From: Schistocephalus solidus
Taxonomy: Eukaryota; Platyhelminthes; Cestoda; Diphyllobothriidea; Diphyllobothriidae
Assembly (NCBI GenBank): GCA_017591395.1
Contig: WEDG01003239.1
Location: 1 to 64,000, forward strand
Reading direction: 5' to 3'
DNA length: 64,000 nucleotides
The notes beneath the pieces are model-generated. The model had not been told where the DNA came from, searched no databases, and worked only from the letters and a program-made list of their open reading frames with translations. This document shows, in pieces, positions 11,831-23,440 of this stretch (positions are counted from its first letter, which is position 1; every line of letters starts with the position of its first letter). The position numbers and the translations under genes were made by a program.

Positions 11831-12808
11831 ATTACACATACAGCGGAGGAGCCAAATGGACGGGGAGCCCAGGACCAACTTCCAACTTACTAGAGAGGTT
11901 TCGTTTGCAGGCATGTGTTGTGTAATGTGGGCGTGGTCCGATGTGATTTAGCTGCTGATGAGGAGAAGAGCAGTGGCGTGGTAAGGCTAGCGATGTTCTA
12001 CCGTGGCCTAATAGGCCCTTATGGCGAGTGAACAGTGCTTGAACAGTACGCAGAGTTGAGACGGATGTGGTGAGTGTACGTTGGTGCTCCTGGCACGGGT
12101 TTACAAAGTTCTATGAGATGGATTCCCAAAGTTACTGCCTAGACCGACGCGTAGTTCGCATGTACGGTGACAGCGCGGGCAGGAAATGTTTGGAGCCTGC
12201 ATATTCGGTTGAGGTGGTGAGGCCACTAGTGGTGGTCACGCTGGCTGATGGGAAGTTATTAGTGCAGCAGATGGGAGAGTTTTTAGGTCTGCGAGGTGTG
12301 ATTGGCGTGTCAATTTTGCGGTAAGCTTTGCTTTCGTCAATGTGTCTTTGACCGAGATGGCCCATGCATGTGCAGTGCAGGCAGTGGAGGTCGGTGCTGT
12401 GAGTTTGGGCTGGAGCTCTACGTACTGGTCACAGTGCGATGAATTAAAGATCTCAATGAGGACCGGTTGGGTTAAATTGCCCATTGCTGATGGTGGAGGC
12501 GATGGGGGCGAGGGTCACGGTTGACAGGGTGTTGAAAGTGACCTCAATGGTGGGGTGGTGGGAGAAGGGCTATATAAACAAGAGGAAAAATTTTCATCTC
12601 AGTAGTAAACCTCTTGGAATCCCACTCCCCATGACTATACGCCTTGAGTGCGTTTGCTTTAAGCATAACCTTGAGAAGAACTTATGAGGAAACTATGATC
12701 TAATTGCAAGATTTTCGTGTGACCGAGTAGACTTATACATAACCTAATCTTGGTTTGTGTGTGTGCGTGTGGTGAATATCGTTGAAAGGGGGCTTGCTCC
12801 ATGCGGGT
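11831..12808. other. GC-rich stretch between R375 and the zinc-finger remnant
   Basis: Clearly less AT-rich than its flanks. Overlapping ORFs on both strands (12067-12324 plus; 12132-12365 and 12236-12484 minus) give Thr/Ser/Pro-rich minus-strand text like the low-complexity linker found near zinc fingers in the 37-kb element. I infer 3' sequence or linker of the same retroelement. No independent gene is supported. Confidence 0.45.
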
Positions 12809-13033
12809 TTACCACGGGTTTTCGTAACTTCGCATGATGTCTAATAGGCGCACGCGGTGTCTGAATATCTCTGGAAAGTGCAGGCAGGTAAATCCTGCGT
12901 GATGAGTGCGTGTCCGCAATCCAGGCCCTGGTCCTCCAGACGCACTGCGATAAACTCGCAGTTGGCCGACGAGGTCGATTCGTGATGCAAATGTACAGTG
13001 GAAATAAGGGCATGTCCGCGCTGTCAATGCCAC
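12809..13033 (-). pseudogene. Zinc-finger tail of the tapeworm-type EN-RT element (copy 2)
   Basis: Minus-strand reading gives CPYFHCTFASRIDLVGQLRV, then about 20 residues of linker, then CLHFPEIFRHRVRLLDIMRS and ENPW. The layout matches the two fingers at the end of the 34-37 kb element (CPFCDRRFLSRIGLVGYLRI and CPYCSRTFTHCMGL). Both fingers have lost ligand residues here (CPYFHC spacing, missing His and Cys), so it is a decayed remnant. R375 follows downstream on the same strand, as in the other copy. Confidence 0.7.
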
Positions 13034-14090
13034 GCTGGCTGGGTTTGTGTTGGTGAGTATCCTTTATCCCCGTACAGGAATGGCGTGCGGCACTGTGATT
13101 ACGGTGGTCGGGTTTTGTGATAAGACATGTGGGTTAGTCGTGCCGACACTGAAGGAGATCGGGAAATGCAAACGAGAATAAACCGTGCTCGATACGTTTT
13201 TTTTCCACAACGTGCTTCAGCTGCTCACTCATGGGCCTCGAAACTTACCTTGGCTTGCCTTGGCGTCTGCTATTCGGGTGGCATAAAAGAAAATGACTCC
13301 ATGTTATGCGGGATTGCATCATGTCTGCGACTCTAGGACTTTTTAGGGTTGGATTTTAGGAACCTGAGATAGGTCTTAAGTCTGTCTTTGCATCATACGT
13401 TTTCCTCGGTCTTACGGAATAATGATATCCGATTGCCATTCTAGCCACCTATCTTGATGTTGCTTGAAATTTTGAACCTAGATAACGCAAGTTGTCTATT
13501 TATATGACACAGATTGCGATGAGACCTAGCATAGAGTAGTTGTGGCTGTGATTTAATCCTGAACGCTGTCTTATAAGTTCTGCTGCTTATAAGTTCAAAG
13601 TGTTACAGCAGGAAGGCAAATAACAATCTCGGAATTCGAATGTTTTAATTTTATAAAAAATAAATAAATTTAAATTTCCTTGCCAGCAATCTTTCTTTGC
13701 AGTCGGGGTGTTCATTTGTCTGTAAACTAGAAGACTTAGGCTCGCGCAAGCATCACAACTCACTTTATACATCCTAAAATTGCATAATACCTTCCCTTGG
13801 TATTCGTGAAAATAACTTATCAGAAAAAAATGGGAAAATCGTGAGGACGTTTAACTGGCAAAGGAGAGTAAGCAACCGCCACGGTTCCTTCCAGCTCAAA
13901 TACTGAGTCCTGTGGATTGAGCTTTTGGCTTGCGACACAGTGTTGGTTGACCACAAATTTGCTCTAGCTCATGCTTGTTTTGCCACTTTTGTCACATTTT
14001 CCACATAAACTTATATCTTGGATACATAAAATCAAGAATCATGATCCTCCAATAGTAAACTTGCTACAAACAGTGATTATCATACCTAAA
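13034..14090. other. No gene seen
   Basis: The first 300 bases are probably the upstream part of the zinc-finger element on the minus strand. The rest is AT-rich single-copy-looking DNA with short unsupported ORFs. Confidence 0.45.
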
Positions 14091-14091
14091 A

Positions 14092-14235
14092 TTATTCTTT
14101 ATGCACAAATTTGGCAATTATTCGTCGTTCAGAGTCAGAACATCTCCTGGCGGAATCGAACTTGGAGTTCCTAATTTCCAGCCAAAAGCTCTGAGATCGG
14201 CCTTTAAAAAACTGTCTTCTGGACCGTGGGCTTAA
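14092..14235 (-). repeat. tRNA-like SINE head
   Basis: The reverse complement shows a B-box-like AGTTCGATTCC (plus 14152-14162) preceded about 42 bases earlier by an A-box-like AGGCCGATCTC (plus 14193-14203). The spacing fits a tRNA-type promoter. The arms do not fold into a clean cloverleaf, so I infer a SINE and not a tRNA gene. Confidence 0.5.
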
Positions 14236-17040
14236 ACCATAGCGATCCTTAAGATGAGCATATTTTAGAGGAACAGAGCTGCTGGGAGTAAGAGGTAAAA
14301 CCCTTGCGTGCATTAATCGGAAAAGTGAAACATACATGGATGGTCCAACTTCGTCTAGAGCTTCACGTTTTTTCCCGATTTCTTGAGTTTGTTGTTTATC
14401 ATAAGCTGCAGCAAAAGGCTCTACTGCCTTAAATATTTATGGCATCATGAACAACAGGTTTGATTGTTCTTCTCTCCATATAAACTGTTTCATTGAAAAA
14501 TACAACAGCTTAAGAAGGCTTAAATCTGTGTCCTTTTAGAGGATGCATTTTAAAATCAGATGGGAGTTAAACGGCTTCAGCAACTGCCGATAATTGCATT
14601 GGGAGATAAACACAATGTAAACTGCTGACGTTTCCATTTATTTTAATGCGGTTTTCTTTGTCAATATTAAGAAAATTTATTACTTAATATCCGATTGAAT
14701 TTTTACACCGTCAGTTAGGTGTTCGATCACGCTTCCTCTAGCACGAGTGTGTCATAATTTATTTTTCCCGTCTTTGACCGCAGGGCTTTGTAAATGCCAT
14801 ATTATTTTCTACATAAAACCCCTTTGCTCCTTACCAATGTACCTTCACCGTACAGCTCTAATTTTTTCCTACTACTCAAAGTCCCCTAAGATTAACATGC
14901 CTTCTTGACTTTAGAAGTAGTTGAATTCTTGTCATGCTTGTGAGCACATATTTAGAAAAAACAGAAAACGAATCAGTACTTAATTGAAGGCTAGATTTTC
15001 CCCAGACTCTACCTACATAATTTAATTAGAACGATGTTGGCCATTAATTATGCTTTCCTTACACATAATTCCTCATTTCACGAACTGTGACGGTGGGGAG
15101 GAGCCCTAAAGGGCAACATGTTTCATTGGCCGATCTTAGAAAAGTTCAGTTTAATTTTTTTTCGAGGTTTCCTTTGAATGTAGCCATAGCTGTTTTGACA
15201 TTTTCACGATCCTTGTGAGTCTGCACTAAACATTTTCCGGGCATAGAAATCGCATAGAGCATGTCTTTATCCGCTTCTTACATCGGTCTTTTGCAAGAAT
15301 TGCCTGCAAGTTGTCCCGAAGTTTGAAATTGAGGTAAATGTTGTCTACAGTAATCTTCTATTCAATAATTGAGGTTGGCTGATAAATACTAACAAGAAGA
15401 GGGTAGGTTGCTTTGAAAAATAAGTTTTTGGAGCATTATCGCCTCGATTGCTGCCATACCCTGTGATACGACAGCGTAGAGCCTTTCCTTCTCAGGTCGT
15501 CATGGACGTTCAGTATATAACATCCAAAATTAGGGACTGGACTAAGTGTTCAAGCGCTATATTTTTCTTTTAATTCATCAGGACACAAAAGCAAACACCA
15601 TTCGTCAAACGGAAAATAATAGTTTAGCTGTAGGCTAGTTTTCTCAGAGAAGCGTAGTCTGTCAAGCGGATCAAGGCAAAGGAATTCCGTTTAAAAGTAG
15701 TATATTTGTGTGTATCAGCATTTTAGTGAAAAGTTTGTACTAGCAATATGGTAAGAAGATTCTTTCATCGACAGTAAAATCGGTAAGCAAAACAAAACAT
15801 CGTCTTAATGAAATAGCTTCCGATTCGACGCAAGGGGGAAAACGTTTTTTCATTTTTTTAAGCAAGCAGCAGTTTAAACGCTATATTACGGATGATCAAC
15901 TGATAAACATCAGTATGCGACCGTTTGGTTGAGAGAGTAAATCATTTATTTTCATTTGTGCCAAAAAATAAATAAATTTAGAAAGACAGGAAAGTATATA
16001 CGAAATCTAAGTTAATTGATTTAGTTTGTATATCCCCTTCCTACTTCTCCATACATACGGTTGAACTGCATGGAGCCTTACTACGGCAAAAGCTAAAAAA
16101 GCTGTTAATTGCAGCTGTTTTCAAAGCAGGGCAAAAAATTTCTAAACTGCATATGCAAAGAAAACTTTAAATTACAATTACCCAAAAAGCAGGTCAGAAG
16201 TTCTCAAAAATCGAAGAATTTGGTAAGCTACCTGATCTGTGCAATGTAAGGAAATGCCTGCATGAAGATCAATCAGCAAAAATAATATTCAGTTTATGTA
16301 TACAAGATTAAGCCGCCCACGATTATAAATGAAAAAGTATTGGACGATTCAGCCAAGGAAGTTACTTAAAAGAACATCATTAGACAAGTACTTTCATATA
16401 GAATTCCAACAGGTGAATACTGACCAGTTGAAAAGGAAGAAAACTTAAACAGTTATTCGAAAAATTAAAAAAGATTGCTTCTTACGTAAGGCAACTTGTA
16501 TCCAATTCTTTTTAAAAATAGAGCTTCAGCTCCGAAAGCATTCATTCATACCTTTTTACATGACAGTTTTCTTCAGTTTTAACCATGTTACTCAGGTAAG
16601 TAAGTTCTAGTGCATCTACAGAATTTTATGAATTCTCTAGGTATACATGTATGCGTATGCACATGCTTTTATATGCGTATATGCCAGCCAGGTGCTTGTA
16701 AACGCCGCATTTGCGCCTCTCATTTAGACTATAATTGCACCCTTGTGAAATTCAAGGAAAAGACGCCGTTTGGGTTAACTCAAAATTCACATTTCAGAAC
16801 ATCTAATTCGTTCCTTTCTCGATTTCCCGTCTCTTGTTTGAGACAATACATGCAATAGCAGCTGAAAATTCGGCTCACCAGAAAATTCTTAAACGTTCCT
16901 TTCCTCAAAAAAGAAGTGCTTCTCAAACTATCGTCTTCACACCCTTTTCCGAGCTCCGAATAGCAGTTGCAGCATTTAATAAGTTACCGCCCATCAACGC
17001 ACGCAAATGGGCAAAACCTAGTAAGGTTTGTTGGCAGAAA
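14236..17040. other. AT-rich DNA, no gene seen
   Basis: Few ORFs, none longer than about 80 codons, and none with a recognisable domain. The two short ORFs at 16610-16858 and 16834-17043 look random. No splice-flanked exon was recognised. Confidence 0.45.
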
Positions 17041-17900
17041 TAGCCGGTACCAAGTCCGTCCTTTGAAAAGACGGAGCCCTTCTTCCCAACCCCCGCCATA
17101 CTGGCTTAAATTTTAAGCCTTGCCTGTTTTGCTTCGCCTTATCCCCGCCTCCACTCCCCGCCACGGGCCATGACTGTACTCCTTTGTGCCTAGCTCCCTT
17201 TGGTAGCGCCTTGGAGCCAAAAAAATAACTGTGCAGGGTGCGAATGCTACGCACGCAATACGTGCATCTCTCGGACCCATTCCCCAAACGTCCTCCTCTT
17301 CCCCGCCTGGTTAGACAGACACGCGATTCAGTAATATTTTTGTCATTTATAGTGTTGCCTGTTAACGAGCAGATTATCAAGAGAGACCCCGCCGTATCTG
17401 TAGCAACGACCGCTGTAAGTGTCCACTGTCTCAGCAACCAGATGTACTATGAGCGAGCACGACTGCCTTCGCCACGGAAAATTCTTGCCCCGCTGGCCTT
17501 CCACACCCTACTTGCGGCTTCAGCTCTCCTTTGCCATTGATGATTTACAAATTTATGGTTACCCATGAGAAATGAAAGAGACTTCAAACGAGGTAAAAGA
17601 GACTCAACAGGCTCGAAGTTGGCGGTCTTCACTCACTGAGCGCGCGGGGATGGGCCGATGGTGGGGGGACGGGGTGGGTAGAACGCCAGTCACCACTACT
17701 TGTCGGGCATGTAGTTTCCGCCAGCCGGCTCCATACTGTGCTTGTGCAGAATGAAGTTGGCGCGCGAGTGCATCTTGACGGAAGAAGAATTGGGAAATTG
17801 CGCATGAAAACCCACTTGTAGCAAATAACGCGTCTAGCGTCAGGGCGCGGAAATTGAGGGAGAAGTGTTAAGAAAGAAAAAGTAATGGAAAATAGATCAT
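17041..17900. other. GC-rich island of unknown nature
   Basis: A sharp rise in GC and CpG content against AT-rich flanks, with GGGGACGGGG-type runs near 17660-17690 and C-rich runs near 17150. It contains a 139-codon minus-strand ORF (17018-17437) and a 100-codon plus-strand ORF (17238-17540) that overlap antisense. Neither shows a known domain and both are rich in Arg/Gly/Pro, as expected from base composition. It may be a dispersed repeat or a CpG-rich promoter region. The sequence alone does not decide. Confidence 0.4.
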
Positions 17901-18246
17901 AGTGGAGTGATTTATTTCAGCGTGAAGACTGACTGAAATTTTCTCGTGCATGTGTTACCCAAATTTGTAGTGTTCTTCCTTCAACGCTGTCTTCTGCTTC
18001 TCCACCAAATCTGCTTCTTGTTAGCAGTCATATCCACTTTATTCTTGCCCGTAATCTGGCGAGTCTTCCCCTTCGATTAAATTATTTGTCATTAATATCA
18101 ACTTTCCAACTTTCCTAATGGCTAAATTTTCTCCATCAAAATAATTTTCATTGAAACTTGTAAACGCACTCATTTTGCTGCTCACAGTACACATTTTCTT
18201 TGTTTTCGTGTAACCTTTCATATTGCACTGAATGTTTGATCACTGT

Positions 18247-18304
18247 TTCTTCTTCTTCTTTTTCTTCTTCTTCTTCTTCTTCTTCTACTACTTCTTCTCC
18301 TTTT
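18247..18304. repeat. (TTC)n microsatellite
   Basis: About 58 bases of TTC/TCT repeats with a few interruptions (TTTTTC, TACTAC). Confidence 0.95.
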
Positions 18305-20640
18305 CCTTGAATTGATGCCTCCTTATACTTTTTGCTTTTAATTGAACGAAACTTCAGTGGAAAATACTATATGCTGAAAAACTCGTGGTGGTGTCATACA
18401 GCGACAAAAATATCCACAAAGCACATGTGCAAGCTGCCAGTTGGTACCATTATTGGCCTAACGAAGCAACATTGTTTTGGAATTTGAACATTATATAGTT
18501 ATTCGGCAATAGCATCCGAAACAAATTCGAAAGTGGGTATTCAAATCAGCCCTATAGCAACTTTTTCCGGCTGGTCCCATTCAATAGTTCCGATAGCCAG
18601 ACACGGAAATATTAAAGTAAATAAAGTTGAAGACTCTGTCAAGCGGCTGTTACAACTGTCGATCTTCTGCGTATAAGGAAACAGGTATGTGCTCCGGAGA
18701 AAAAAGAGTACTCAGCTTAATTTAAACTCACCTTAAACGCTAAAAATGAGGAAAACCGGCTAATTAACTCAATCCAACATTGATAGTTATATTAAAAGGA
18801 GAACAATAAACAAAGTAAGTTGAACCGGCTTTTTGATCTAGTGTTGTAGCACACATTCTCAAACAGCACGATTTTTCATTTATCATCCCTTTTCAACAGG
18901 AATGTTCTTACCATTAAACCAAATGAAAGGTACCTTTTCATCGAGAATAAATTTGGTTTTTCTTAGGTTCTCTTATGTTGTTCTACACATTTGGCCCTAA
19001 TATTAAGAAACAATAACCCTATTAACCGACTACATAAAATAATTTTCTCCAAATATGGTAAAATAAAACAAAATGCTGAAGAATATTAAATGATTGTTAA
19101 TTTTCATGAAAAAATTTCGTTTACGGGTAATTTAGACCCTTTATAACCTTAATGCTATAGGAAACTGACAAATAATAAAAGAGTGAACTTGGTTTTGTTA
19201 GAGAAACCAAAAACGGAACCGTATTTTATTTTCCGATCTCCTATATCTGTCAGAATACCGACGTTACGATACCTGATTCCAATTAAACGGAAAATATTGT
19301 TAAATATTACTAAATATTTCAAAATTATGACTGCGTAATTTATTACTGAGATCCTGAGGGTAACCTTTTGAGTAAGAAAATATATCTACAAGAGATCGTT
19401 GATATAAGTGGTATTCGGAAAAGCAATAAGTGACAAAATATCCATTTTCTAGTACAGGTGCAACTCCACTTTTATTGCTTCCTTCACAATTCAACCACTT
19501 TTCAACACTTTTTGCAAAATTGATATTTAACATATCTTATTACGAACTACGTTATATATTTGTTCAAGATTATTCTTTAAAATATCAATAACTTTGAATA
19601 TGCTTCGCAAAATTCCTTAATTTAACCAATAAGCTTTCTCATTTAATTCAGAAATATAGCGTTTTTTGCAACGAAATATAATTGCTCATAACTCGTAAGC
19701 TCGATTATATTTTAACACTGAGGTTTACTGCTGCATTTTCGTAAACAATAAGAATCTATGGAAACAAGTTCATGGACGGAACCGTAAACAATGGGTTTTT
19801 AATATTGAAAGTAAGTCACTATCTCGTTGCACATGCTGCAGATTTTACCTTACTCAATACCTCATTGTTTAAAAGCTGAAATCTAGAGCAACAAGAACTA
19901 GTAATTTAATGTTGATGTAAGCAAGTGCATGTCCATGTAGCCAGAAAATGGCGACACCGTGTGCCTTGTTAGCAGAATTAGTTTTCCAAAAGTCAGTTCC
20001 TACACTACTAAAGGTATAGATGTTATTTTTTCACAGTTTTAGTAAAGTTGCTTAAAGCTATGCAAAGTAAAGCGTGGCAATATAAACCTATTTGCCAGTT
20101 CATATTGCTATTCTAAATTTCAGCGTAACAGTAGCTTCACAATTACCTAAATATAATGATAGATATGAACTCACCGACCAGATTAAGGGGCCTACTCATT
20201 TTATGGATTTTTGGGGCTCAAAATAGAGCCCTCGTTGGCAGTTGTAAAGCCACTAGTAGTATTTGCAGAGAATGAGGTGCTGACAAACACAGTAGAGACT
20301 GAATTCGTCATTTCTGGATTATAAGTCATCAAAGGCCAGCCATTTCCAACCCCATTTTGATAGCAACTTGCATCCGAAGCCAAAATATTTGGTCATTTGG
20401 TAGAAAGCTCTACACGCTTGGTGTTTCAGAAACCCGGACAATATTAATACTCCAAAAGATCCTGGGATTAATGGAAGATAGTTTGACTCAATGGCCAAAG
20501 CTCTTGAGTTCTAATCCCAGGTGCTCAAAGTTTGGAGTTGGATATGATAAGCTGATGATGCCTCATGGACTAAGTATAGCTATTTAAATCCAAATTGTCT
20601 TTGTCAGTACCACATTATCAGTTCCATTTTTATTATATCC
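18305..20640. other. AT-rich DNA with one possible truncated SINE
   Basis: No gene seen. At 20485-20520 a tRNA-like pair of boxes (CTCAATGGCCAAAGC and GAGTTCTAATCCC) is present, but they are too close together for an intact tRNA promoter. At best this is a deleted SINE head. Confidence 0.4.
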
Positions 20641-20654
20641 GATCGCATTCGACA

Positions 20655-20835
20655 GAACAACGAACCCGTTTCTAAGTGGTCAGGACGTTTGACTTCTAAG
20701 TAACAGGGCGCGCGTTTAAAACTCAGGGGTTGTTACAAAACCTCGTTTGCCTGTGGCTGGCTGATGACTGCCAATAAGCCAGAAGTGGCAATTTCCATCC
20801 CCTTTTTCCTTGTCAAAAATGTGATTCTGCCTCTA
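20655..20835 (+). repeat. SINE-like element
   Basis: An A-box-like TAAGTGGTCAGGACG (20673-20687) is followed about 38 bases later by a degenerate B box GCGTTTAAAACTC. A GC-richer body follows (TGTGGCTGGCTGATGACTGC near 20752). The composition differs from the flanks. No tail or target-site duplication was confirmed. Confidence 0.5.
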
Positions 20836-23300
20836 TCACTAGCAGATACGCGGCCGCTGGTGGCGCTTGAAAGGGAGCGGAAACCATTCCTGATTGAATA
20901 TATATTTTGATAGAATGCTAGTCAGCGATTAGCACATCACGGAGTTAGTTGATTTCCATATCCGAAATTCTTCTGCCTAAGTTGTCGGTGCTGAACTAAG
21001 ATAAATAATTTAATAGAAAATGGAGAACAGCACCGATAAAACATGTTGCAAATATACTCTGATCAAAAGAGTCCATTTTTTGGCTTTGCAAATTGCATAT
21101 GTCAGCATCAGGCAATTTTCTGTGCGCTAGATCTGCTTGCTCGAGACGATACCAAACTGTTGCATGCTGTTATATACCTCTAAATTATAACTACTGGGAA
21201 GCACTACTATTTAAATGCATTAAGGAGTGCAAGGACTAAAATTCTGAAAAACTAAAAAAGAGTTTAGATTGGTGTTTCAAACCATGTTTCATTTAATTAT
21301 TTGAAGATAAATAGCCAATAAAATATGTCCATTTTATTGAGGCAGTCTTGTGTGATTGCATTTGTGGATGAAAGTGGCTGCACAGTGTCCTATATTTGAA
21401 GGCAGAATCAAGCCAGCCGTAAGCCACCTGCCATTAGAATATCACGGAATCTTTAGAATGCGCAATATTCTAATTTGCACCACATCCATTTGAGGGAAAA
21501 TAAAATACCTTGGTCTCTGGAATGATGAATTACATACCATCCTATATGCGCGCACATAGTTTTTAAAGTTCTATTGCGTACTGACGGCTACCAAGAGCAT
21601 GAAGATGAAACAACAAATAAACAAATTTACCTTCATTAGACCAAACCTTATCCTCATCAATTTAAATCAATTGAATCTATTTACCAGGTGAAATGATATC
21701 AGTGGTAATCCATCGCCAAAATCTGCCAAGAAATTGCGTCTTGTGTGCCTATATCTCTGCTGCTTTTGGATTTCTGGAGTAAGTGCCTTATTTTAGATGT
21801 TTATTTCGTATGAACGCTGTAATCCTGGTGTCCCTCTCGGATTGCTCCTATTTGAGTTCCATTTCATTATTTAAAACTTTGAAAATTAAACAGACCTTCA
21901 TAGAGAATTTAAGAGTACCAATATACGAAAGCTTTTAACCGAATTTAATAATCTGAGGAGGATATTATAAGCTACTGTAGAAATATATAGAGGATCCAGT
22001 TCTAAAAATGCTTTTTTTCCTAGAAACCTTAACGTCTTAATTATAGTCCAAATGAATGCTTTATGCGCCTTCTCTGGCAATTTTTCTATTTTCGATGTTA
22101 TGGTACACAAAGGCCAACCCAGTTTCAGTGTTATTAGATAAGAAACTTATTCAGTCATGTAAGAGTGTTAACTGTCGTTTAAGCACATCGAAATACAAAG
22201 TTCACTTGAGTTTAATCTTTACTATTGAATATGTCATCGCCCCCAAGAGAGTAGTAAGCGGTCAACAATGTTTTGTATCATCGATTAAGCCGGACTATCC
22301 TTAAATATTTGCTCATTTAGGCACGTTTTTGAAAGTAAGCTTACAGATTGAATGGTAGTCTGGATGATGTTACCTTAATATACTAGGGTACGTAGGACCC
22401 CACAGCCTAAGTTAAATGGGTTAGTACACTTCGGGTGTAAAAAGGCCCGAAAATTTGCGGTTTGTCTGCCGGAATTTCACAATATACAAATCGTTCTTCC
22501 CAAGTTATTCATAAAATCTTAACTATAATAAGCCGGTCACTGTCAAAACGGAAGAAAGACTATATTCGTGGTTTTACCAGTCCGATACGCATTGGAGTCA
22601 CTTTTCTAAACAAAGCAGTTATGTCGAAAAATGACGCTTGCATAGGATATCAGCTACGTTTTGTCATGAACAGTGATAATTGCATGCAACACAAAAATAA
22701 TTTTTATAGAAAAAGTTAAATGATTTTATTCCTAACATTTGGCCATGGCCCGTTGCACGGAAACTAGTCCAAGACCTATTTCCCAATGTTTAATTTGATG
22801 TAAAATGCACTTCGGAAAGAGCCTTGTTGGAGAAATTATGTCCAGAATGTCCCTCTGACTGCTCTTTTTGTCTGGATTTCAAGCACCCATTGGAGTTTTG
22901 ATTTCATATTTACACGTAAGAATAATTTGAGTGAATTAAAGGCTTTAATTTAATTTCAACTTTTAGCAAAGTATACTGTATTCCTATCTACACAAATACT
23001 TACACAAATATATACCTTTAACACCTGTTCAAGACTGAATTCAATAACGCTACCGCCATTTAATATACATGCCCAAGGGAGAAGCAACTGTTTCTGCGCT
23101 TCCTTATTTGGTAAATAGAACTTAGTTTTCCATCATTTCTGGTTCATATGAAAGGGGGCAACTAATAGAACTGTAGGCAGGAAGGAAACATATTTCTGTA
23201 AATGGTGTTGTTGGCTAATATCCTATCTGACGGATTCGGCAGATGAAACTTCACACGAATGCACTAACGTGTATGCCTTAAGTAGGGTATCTTTAAATAA
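20836..23300. other. AT-rich DNA, no gene seen
   Basis: Only short ORFs (longest 85 codons at 22462-22719) with no recognisable domain, and no phase-consistent exon. Confidence 0.4.
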
Positions 23301-23304
23301 AATA

Positions 23305-23440
23305 AATCCTCGCGATAGCTGAGTCAGAAATTCGTGAGGCGGTTGGTGGTTTCATCAGCCAATCAGATCTTTCGAGGAGGCGTGTTAGATTCCGACCAAA
23401 TTAACTGATTGTAGAAGGATTTGGTGGGATAAGATCTAAA
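23305..23440 (+). repeat. Possible SINE fragment
   Basis: TAGCTGAGTCAGAA followed about 60 bases later by TGTTAGATTCCGACC looks like degraded tRNA A and B boxes in a slightly GC-richer patch. The spacing is long and the match is weak. Confidence 0.25.

Noticed and set aside
17018..17437. 139-codon minus-strand ORF as a gene
   Set aside because: Overlaps an antisense ORF in a GC-rich island, Arg/Gly-rich by composition, no domain and no splice context.
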